From: Candidatus Omnitrophota bacterium
GTDB taxonomy: Bacteria > Omnitrophota > Omnitrophia > Omnitrophales > Aquincolibacteriaceae
DNA: 47,586 bases
Direction of reading: 5' to 3'
Assembly: GCA_903884815.1 (NCBI GenBank)
Contig: CAISGE010000050.1
Coordinates: 1 to 47,586 of the forward strand
Shown: positions 42,693 through 47,586 of the stretch, one piece after another
How the letters are laid out: each line of letters begins with the position of its first letter
Position numbering within the stretch: the stretch's first letter is position 1
Made by a program: the position numbers and the translations under genes
Notes under the pieces: generated by a model
What the model saw: the letters and a program-made list of their open reading frames with translations, nothing else
The model's database searches: none
What the model was told of the DNA's origin: nothing

Positions 42693-44177
42693 TTACAGAA
42701 ATAGATCCCGCTCCCGGTTGCGAACACGCTCGAGAAAATTGTAAAAAGCGGGAAACCCCTGAGGATTCCGGGCCCGGATCTCCTCCACTTCTTTTTCCAT
42801 CACTTTCAACCCGATCTCGCGCGTCTCAGACGTCGCGAAATCATCCAGCCATTCCTGGAATGTGAGAACCGCGTTCAGTTTGCAGAATTTCCCTTCCTTC
42901 CCACTCCTCAGGAGGTCCATGATACATTTTCCCGTCCGGCCGCAACGGTATCCCGCCGTGCAAAAGGAGGTGATATAGCCCATCTGAGCGAAATCCCGGA
43001 CCAATTCGTCAAGACTCCGCGTGTCCCCGAGAATAAATTGCTGACGCTCGGACTCCTGGGCGTTCCCCGCTTCGCTGTAGGCCCCGATCCCGATCTTCGT
43101 GGAAGCATCCGTCTGGGTGATCCCGCAATTGATCGACCGGCGACGTATTGCGGCGGTTTCTCTGGCGGTTACGATCATGCCGGCATAAGGAATGGCCAAC
43201 CGGATCAGCGTGATGATCTTAAGAAAATCTTCGTCCGAAACTTTATAAGGCGAGTCCGAGGCAAACGCCGACCCAAACGCCGGCTCCATGCGCGGGAATG
43301 AGACTGTGTGCGGGCCGATCCCCATGGTCGCCTCAAGATGGATCGCATGCTGAAGCAGGGCCATCACTTCAAACCGCCAATCATAAAGACCGAACAAGAC
43401 GCCGATCCCGACGTCATCGATTCCCGCCTCCATCGCCCGGTGCATCGCGTAAAGCCGCCAGCGATAATCCGACTTAAGCGTCCCCTTCGGATGAAGCTTC
43501 GCGTAGGTTTCGTGATGATAGGTTTCCTGAAAGACCTGGTAAGTCCCCAAACCGCCATCGCGCAGGCGGATCAGTTCCTCAATCGACATAGGCGCCGCAT
43601 TCACGTTGATGCGCCGGATATTCCCGTACCCGTGCTTCGTGGGCACCTTGACATCGTAAATCGTCTTCATGCTTTCAAGGATGTAATCAATCCCGGTCAG
43701 CGGATGCTCGCCGTAAACGGCAATGATGCGCTTGTGCCCGATCTTCCCCGCGAGCGATTCCGTCTCGCGTCGGATCTCCTCCATGGAAAGCACACGGCGC
43801 TTGGCGGTAACATTCTCATGCTTGAACCCGCAGTAGGCGCAGTTATTAACGCAATAATTTCCCATGTAGAGCGGCGCGAACGTGACGATCCGGTTGTCAT
43901 AAACCTGTTTTTTAATTGTAAGTGCCGCGGCTTCCATCTCTTGAAGCATTTCAGGATCTTTAACGCGGATCAGGATCGCGAGCTCGTCCGGTGTGAGCGT
44001 CTGAACGGCGAGCGACCGCGCAAGGATCGCGCGCACTGTCGACAGATCGGGTTCCGGTGCCGTCTCGATCTTTTTCCAGATCGCGGCGTCATCGATAAAA
44101 TCGAGGCCCCCCGCGAGATATTTGTCGATCTGGTCCTGTTTGATACGCCCGGCGATCCAGGCAGTTTCAGCGCTCAT
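42693..44177 (-). CDS. hydG: [FeFe]-hydrogenase maturation radical SAM enzyme HydG
   Basis: HydG cleaves tyrosine to supply the CO and CN ligands of the H-cluster. The 494-residue protein has the SAM-cluster motif NYCVNNCAYCG (C109, C113, C116) and full-length TIM-barrel motifs (VYGEHP, QVFQETYHHETYAKLHP). The C-terminal auxiliary-cluster segment is changed: where the family has CTACYR...C (CX2CX22C), this protein reads CTAGYRCGRTGKC...FC, so the second ligand position is Gly409, with C406, C412, C418 and C432 present. The start overlaps hydF as ATGA. Function in maturation is likely, but the auxiliary cluster may be ligated differently. Confidence 0.93.
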   Translation of the reverse strand: MSAETAWIAGRIKQDQIDKYLAGGLDFIDDAAIWKKIETAPEPDLSTVRAILARSLAVQTLTPDELAILIRVKDPEMLQEMEAAALTIKKQVYDNRIVTFAPLYMGNYCVNNCAYCGFKHENVTAKRRVLSMEEIRRETESLAGKIGHKRIIAVYGEHPLTGIDYILESMKTIYDVKVPTKHGYGNIRRINVNAAPMSIEELIRLRDGGLGTYQVFQETYHHETYAKLHPKGTLKSDYRWRLYAMHRAMEAGIDDVGIGVLFGLYDWRFEVMALLQHAIHLEATMGIGPHTVSFPRMEPAFGSAFASDSPYKVSDEDFLKIITLIRLAIPYAGMIVTARETAAIRRRSINCGITQTDASTKIGIGAYSEAGNAQESERQQFILGDTRSLDELVRDFAQMGYITSFCTAGYRCGRTGKCIMDLLRSGKEGKFCKLNAVLTFQEWLDDFATSETREIGLKVMEKEVEEIRARNPQGFPAFYNFLERVRNRERDLFL

Positions 44178-45439
44178 GATTTTGTTCCTTTCTTAAACGA
44201 CTGGCGAGCAACCCGGAAAGCTTGCAACGCGGCGGGAAACGGTGCGAGTGTCCGCTCGATCACTCCCTGCACAAAAGAGATCGCGATCCCGTAATTGGTG
44301 ATCGGGACGCCATTTTGTTTTGCTTGTTGGATGCGGTGCAATGTCTCACGGCGGGTCAGCATGCAGGAACCGCAGTGAATGATCAGTTTGTATTTGGCGA
44401 GATCCTCGGGATAATCGCGCCCGGCGCAACTTTGAATGTCCAACTCCACGCCGGCATACTGCCTGAGCCAGCGCGGGATCTTTACCCGGCCGATATCATC
44501 TTCCACGGCGTGGTGACTGCAGGACTCCGCGATCAGCACCTTATCCCCCGGATTCAAAGCCTCAATTGCCGCCGCGCCGCGCGCCATTTCCATCAGGTCT
44601 CCTTTGAGCCTCGAAAACAATATCGAAAAAGTCGTGCATTTGACCGAAGGCGGCGTATCCGCGACCATCTTAAGCACCACTTGAGAATCGCAAACCACGA
44701 GATCCGGAGGAGTTTTAAATCGTTCGAGTAAGGACGCGTATTCCCGTTCCTTCACAACGGCCACCATTGCGTCACTATCCAGAGCCTCCCGAATCGTCTG
44801 GACCTGCGGCAGGATGAGCCGCCCTTTCGGGGCTTCAAGATCAATCGGAACGATCAAAACAACAAGTCCCCCGGCAGGCACAAGGTCCCCGATCAAAGGC
44901 GGCGGTTTCAATAAATCATCGGGACAAACCTCGAGAAGGTTTCTCTTCAGTTCATTCACATAACGGTCTCTCTGCCCGGCATCCAGACTTGAGCAAAGAA
45001 CGATCCTGAGTGACCTAGCTTCTACTTTCGCAAGAAATCCGCGACTCGAAGCGCGAAGATCCGTTTTATTGACGATCACGATAAGCGGGGTCCTTCTGGA
45101 GCCCGCTTCGTCGCATATCGCACTTTCAAATTCCGTCCACACATCCGGCTCCGTCACCAGCACAACCACATCGGCCCGGTCAAAAACCTTTTTGGCTCTC
45201 TGGATCCGCTGCTCCGACAATACCGAACTGTCGTCCATGCCCCCGGTATCAAGAAATACCACGGGACCGATCGGCAAAAGCTCCATGGTCTTTTCCACCA
45301 CATCGGTCGTCGTGCCCGGCACCGGCGAAGTGATCGCCACATCCTGGCCGGCGATTATGTTCAGAAAACTCGATTTCCCGACATTGGTCCGACCGAAGAT
45401 CCCGATCTGCAGTCTGAGCGACTTCGGTGTTTTATCCAT
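44174..45439 (-). CDS. hydF: [FeFe]-hydrogenase maturation GTPase HydF
   Basis: HydF is the GTPase scaffold on which the H-cluster diiron site is built and from which it is transferred to HydA. The 421-residue protein has an N-terminal GTPase (GRTNVGKSSFLN, DTGGMDD, NKTD), a dimerisation domain, and a C-terminal [4Fe-4S] domain with the CxH...HCxxC ligand set (ESCSHH and HCGSCMLTRRE). It overlaps aspA upstream by 8 nt and hydG downstream by 4 nt, so the three are translationally coupled. Confidence 0.96.
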   Translation of the reverse strand: MDKTPKSLRLQIGIFGRTNVGKSSFLNIIAGQDVAITSPVPGTTTDVVEKTMELLPIGPVVFLDTGGMDDSSVLSEQRIQRAKKVFDRADVVVLVTEPDVWTEFESAICDEAGSRRTPLIVIVNKTDLRASSRGFLAKVEARSLRIVLCSSLDAGQRDRYVNELKRNLLEVCPDDLLKPPPLIGDLVPAGGLVVLIVPIDLEAPKGRLILPQVQTIREALDSDAMVAVVKEREYASLLERFKTPPDLVVCDSQVVLKMVADTPPSVKCTTFSILFSRLKGDLMEMARGAAAIEALNPGDKVLIAESCSHHAVEDDIGRVKIPRWLRQYAGVELDIQSCAGRDYPEDLAKYKLIIHCGSCMLTRRETLHRIQQAKQNGVPITNYGIAISFVQGVIERTLAPFPAALQAFRVARQSFKKGTKS

Positions 45440-46811
45440 GATCTTGATACCCCAGGGACAAAAGACTTTGAGGAGACAACACTTTCTTCACCAAGTCCTT
45501 CCCGAGTTTAGTTTCCAGGAATTCCCGAAGATTTTTCTGATCTGACGCGTGGAACTCCTTTAAAAGCGCTCCGGCTTTTTCATAACCCATACTCGGCAGA
45601 AAAGCCGTCACGATCGTCTCCGAAATATCCGCGTGGTGCTGACAAGCCTCCGGAAGGGCCTGGATCCCTTGAACGCAACGCTCAAAGATCCCGCAGGCAT
45701 TCGTCAAAAGCTTCAAAGATCCCAGCAGCGCGTGCGCAAGAAGCGGCATGAATTCGTTGATCTGGAAGGTACTTCGTGACGTGGTCTCCGTGATCATAAG
45801 ATCGTTCGCAATGGCTTGGATTCCCGACTGGATTACCGCCTCCAAGATCACAGGATTCACCTTCCCCGGCATGATCGAAGAGCCAGCCTGGACAGCAGCG
45901 ATCCGTATCTCCCCCAAGAGCGCCATCCGCCGCAGATCTTCGGCGATCTTGATCAGATTGCTCGCGTGCGCTTTCAGTATCCCGGAGACTTCCACGAACG
46001 GATCGGAATTGGCGGTCGTATCCACCCGGTTCTCGCTTGCGCTCAGTCCCAGCCCCGTGATCTCCCGGAGTTTCTCGGTCACTAAAAAGATGTAGCGCTG
46101 CGGCGCGCCGAGGCCCGTCCCGATGGCCGTTCCCCCGAGATTGACCACACGCAACCGCTCCTCACATTTGAATGTTCGCCAACGGTCCCGTGCGAACGCC
46201 TCCGCAAAGGCTCCAAATTCCGCGCCAAGCGTCATGGGCACCGCTTCCTGAAGCTCGGTTCGGCCGATCTTCACGATCCCCACGAACTCTTTTTCCTTCG
46301 ACTGAAAAGCTCCCTGAAGTTTCTCCGCCGCGTCGCTTAAGGCCTTGAATCCCAGGATCGCGGCGATCTTGACCGCGGTTGGATAAACGTCATTGGTCGA
46401 CTGATGCATGTTCACATCTTCGATGGGATGAACGCGCTCATACTGACCCTTCCTGCCTCCTGACAACTCGATCGCTCGATTCGCGAGCACCTCGTTCACC
46501 ATCATGTTGGTCGAGGTTCCGGCTCCCCCCTGAAGCGCGTCAATCGGCCATTCTCCGAGTAGCTTCCCTTCCAAGACTTCGTCACAAGCCGCCACGATCG
46601 TCTTAGCTTTGTCAGCGGAAAGGTATCCCGTTTCAAGATTGGCAAGACACGCGGCCTTCTTGACTGTGACGATGGCCCGAATAAGTTCGCCAGACACGGG
46701 CCAGCCGCTTGACGGAAAATTCTCGATCGCCCGCTGGGTATGGATCCCCCAGTATTTATCAGCAGGTATCTGTTTCTCGCCCAACATGTCCTTTTCGATA
46801 CGATATTCCAT
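45432..46811 (-). CDS. aspA: Aspartate ammonia-lyase
   Basis: AspA reversibly converts aspartate to fumarate and ammonia. The 459-residue protein carries the fumarase/aspartase signature GSSIMPGKVNPV, the N-terminal YWGIHTQRAIENF and the STNDVYPTAV region. A fumarase C assignment is disfavoured by the YWGIHTQRA start and by context. aspA occurs inside hydEFG clusters of many anaerobes, and here it overlaps hydF by 8 nt. Why the two are linked is not settled; ammonia or fumarate supply is possible. Confidence 0.93.
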   Translation of the reverse strand: MEYRIEKDMLGEKQIPADKYWGIHTQRAIENFPSSGWPVSGELIRAIVTVKKAACLANLETGYLSADKAKTIVAACDEVLEGKLLGEWPIDALQGGAGTSTNMMVNEVLANRAIELSGGRKGQYERVHPIEDVNMHQSTNDVYPTAVKIAAILGFKALSDAAEKLQGAFQSKEKEFVGIVKIGRTELQEAVPMTLGAEFGAFAEAFARDRWRTFKCEERLRVVNLGGTAIGTGLGAPQRYIFLVTEKLREITGLGLSASENRVDTTANSDPFVEVSGILKAHASNLIKIAEDLRRMALLGEIRIAAVQAGSSIMPGKVNPVILEAVIQSGIQAIANDLMITETTSRSTFQINEFMPLLAHALLGSLKLLTNACGIFERCVQGIQALPEACQHHADISETIVTAFLPSMGYEKAGALLKEFHASDQKNLREFLETKLGKDLVKKVLSPQSLLSLGYQDHG

Positions 46812-46828
46812 ACTTCCTCCAAAATCAG

Positions 46829-46896
46829 ATCGAAGTGATGAGTTGGGAGTTCGGAGAAAACCTGTTTTCCCTACTCTGAACTCACGACTCCGGACT
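46829..46896. repeat. AGTNNGG-type heptad palindrome between the TM1266-type gene and aspA
   Basis: Left heptads are AGTGATG, AGTTGGG, AGTTCGG; the right arm on the minus strand is AGTCCGG, AGTCGTG, AGTTCAG, AGTAGGG. The loop contains AAAACCTGTTTTCC. It ends 1-2 nt from the stop codon of the TM1266-type gene. The sequence differs from the other families but the design is the same. Confidence 0.8.
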
Positions 46897-46897
46897 A

Positions 46898-47146
46898 TTA
46901 CTGTTTTGTAAGCGCCGACTTCACGGAAACGCCTTCAAGCGCGCCCAGTTTTCCCGTAAGAGAACCCAATTCATCGGTGGTGGTATCCACGATCAGCGTG
47001 ATCACGGAACATTTCCTCTCACGGTAAGGAAGCCCGACCCGCGCCACAATGAGATCCCCGTACTCGGAAAGCAGGGCGTTCACCTTCTGCGCCGCTTTCG
47101 TCCTGTCTTCAATAATGATTCCGACAAACCCGACTCGTTTACTCAC
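46898..47146 (-). CDS. TM1266-type iron-only hydrogenase system regulator
   Basis: The 82-residue protein has an ACT-like/NikR-C-like alpha-beta fold (RVGFVGIIIEDRTKAAQKVNALLSEYGDLIVARVGLPY, quoted in pieces: VGFVGIIIED, LLSEYGDLIVARVGLPY; then ITLIVDTTTDELGSLTGKLG). It matches the small protein found next to hydEFG in many [FeFe]-hydrogenase clusters and annotated as a putative regulator. It has no separate DNA-binding domain. It is the first gene of the hyd maturation operon, preceded by GGGAGGGG and by a leader with a possible terminator/antiterminator switch. Confidence 0.85.
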   Translation of the reverse strand: MSKRVGFVGIIIEDRTKAAQKVNALLSEYGDLIVARVGLPYRERKCSVITLIVDTTTDELGSLTGKLGALEGVSVKSALTKQ

Positions 47147-47174
47147 TGTCCCCTCCCGCTAATTTTCGCTTCAA

Positions 47175-47247
47175 AATAAAAAATCCCAGCTCCTAAAAAA
47201 GAAGCTGGGACAAGAAAACTTTCGCGAATTTTCTTTCCCTTAGCTTC
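47175..47247 (-). promoter_or_regulatory. Terminator/antiterminator leader upstream of the hyd maturation operon
   Basis: On the minus strand TCCCAGCT (47210-47203) pairs with AGCTGGGA (47191-47184), followed by TTTTTTATTTT: an intrinsic terminator about 30 nt before the first hyd gene. The same TCCCAGCTTC (47210-47201) can instead pair with GAAGCTAAGGGA (47247-47236; 10 bp, 2-nt bulge), enclosing an AAGAAAA/TTTTCTT hairpin. The two states exclude each other. I could not assign the leader to a known riboswitch class. Confidence 0.6.
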
Positions 47248-47286
47248 AGGCCGATTGACGCGACCCTCTCTTCAGGAACTCAAAAA

Positions 47287-47346
47287 CCGTATGTGGTAGA
47301 TAGTAGGTCGTACGTAGCAAAAGCCCACATCGCCTACCACCTACTA
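47287..47346. repeat. GTAGGTA-type heptad palindrome next to the insertion sequence
   Basis: Left heptads are GTATGTG, GTAGATA, GTAGGTC, GTACGTA; the right arm on the minus strand reads GTAGGTG, GTAGGCG, ATGTGGG. It matches the element at the hydE stop codon, so this family flanks the hyd cluster on both sides. The IS end begins directly after it. Confidence 0.75.
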
Positions 47347-47586
47347 GCAGGCTGCTGAAAAACGGTTTATTTTCACGAGAACGGTCCTGATTTTGAATCG
47401 TTGCGTTAAGTCGTTTTAAAAACGAGCGCTTAAAACCTCGAAAAATGACTCCAAACTATTGTTTTCTCGCACCAAGGCCCTACACGACGCCTAATTTTCT
47501 CAATCTGACCAGGTTGTAAGCCGCTGCTGCGAAAATAAACATTTGCCGGACCAGCAGTTTCCCGCGGTGCCGGGCTTTGCGAATTA
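47347..47586 (-). mobile_element. 3' end of an insertion sequence, cut by the window edge
   Basis: AGGCTGCTGAAAAAC at about 47349-47363 has the look of an IS terminal inverted repeat, and the minus strand further in encodes the C-terminus of a transposase. The other end lies outside the window, so target-site duplications cannot be checked. It inserted, or stopped, right at a heptad palindrome. Confidence 0.6.
47480..47584 (-). CDS. Transposase, C-terminal fragment
   Basis: The minus-strand frame from the window edge reads KARHRGKLLVRQMF, AAAAYNLVRLRKLGVV and a TAG at 47482-47480. The AYNLVRLRKL ending is typical of DDE transposases of IS1182/IS5-like elements. Only 34 codons are visible, so the family is a guess. 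Confidence 0.6.
   Translation of the reverse strand: MRKARHRGKLLVRQMFIFAAAAYNLVRLRKLGVV

Noticed and set aside
47147..47286. Known riboswitch class (c-di-GMP, THF, cobalamin, FMN, TPP, T-box) in the hyd leader
   Set aside because: I could not find the conserved core of any of these. Only the terminator/antiterminator pairing is supported.
3275..47346. CRISPR array
   Set aside because: The repeats are single palindromes scattered at gene edges with 7-nt units. There are no regularly spaced 20-50 nt direct repeats with unique spacers and no cas genes.

Overview
The window looks like chromosomal DNA of a Gram-negative, probably anaerobic bacterium, most likely a member of the Omnitrophota (former OP3). 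LpxA, undecaprenyl-PP phosphatase and a type IV pilin-like protein point to an outer membrane. The [FeFe]-hydrogenase maturation set (HydE, HydF, HydG, a TM1266-type regulator and AspA) points to anaerobic H2 metabolism. Very large exported proteins with an 'HIQTAHGHYQAQ' N-terminal motif resemble ones I associate with Omnitrophota. The phylum call is an inference and no marker gene here proves it. Nearly all genes lie on the minus strand.

Layout from left to right. 1-4851: a giant exported protein (at least 1617 codons, open at the window edge) carrying an apparently intact glucosamine-6-phosphate deaminase (NagB) domain. 5171-8952: lpxA, fabF, rpsA. 9195-17272: two [84-residue Cys-rich protein + exported protein] gene pairs (one partner has 1901 residues) plus a third, decaying Cys-rich copy. 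17545-21466: a LytS/LytTR-type two-component system translationally coupled to another exported protein. 21588-23272: a broken GT87-like membrane glycosyltransferase. 23329-30558: aromatic amino acid genes (tyrA, aroF, hisC-like, pheA), scpB, scpA, trpS. 30821-32177 (plus strand): CarD-like regulator, PREGGF-repeat protein, small CxxC protein. 32243-33970: small ORF, pilin, nfu. 34186-35954 (plus strand): DhnA/LsrF-type aldolase and a zinc dehydrogenase. 35965-41322: rlmI, uppP, lipoprotein, manC, manB, tRNA-Leu(GAG), a coiled-coil protein. 41524-47146: hydE, hydG, hydF, aspA and the TM1266-type regulator, behind a leader that can fold as terminator or antiterminator. 47347-47586: end of an insertion sequence.

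The most unusual signal is a dense set of heptad palindromes. Each has two arms of about four 7-nt units, reverse-complementary in pattern, around a short loop. Twelve loci use the unit GTACGG(A/C). Others use unrelated heptads (GGGNAAC, GTAGGTA-like, AGTNNGG-like) with the same design. They sit right behind stop codons, sometimes supply the stop codon, and three lie in frame inside the giant NagB-containing gene. A shared 7-nt rule with different sequences suggests a common generating process and not one dispersed element. The nearest precedent I know is the heptanucleotide STRR repeats of filamentous cyanobacteria.
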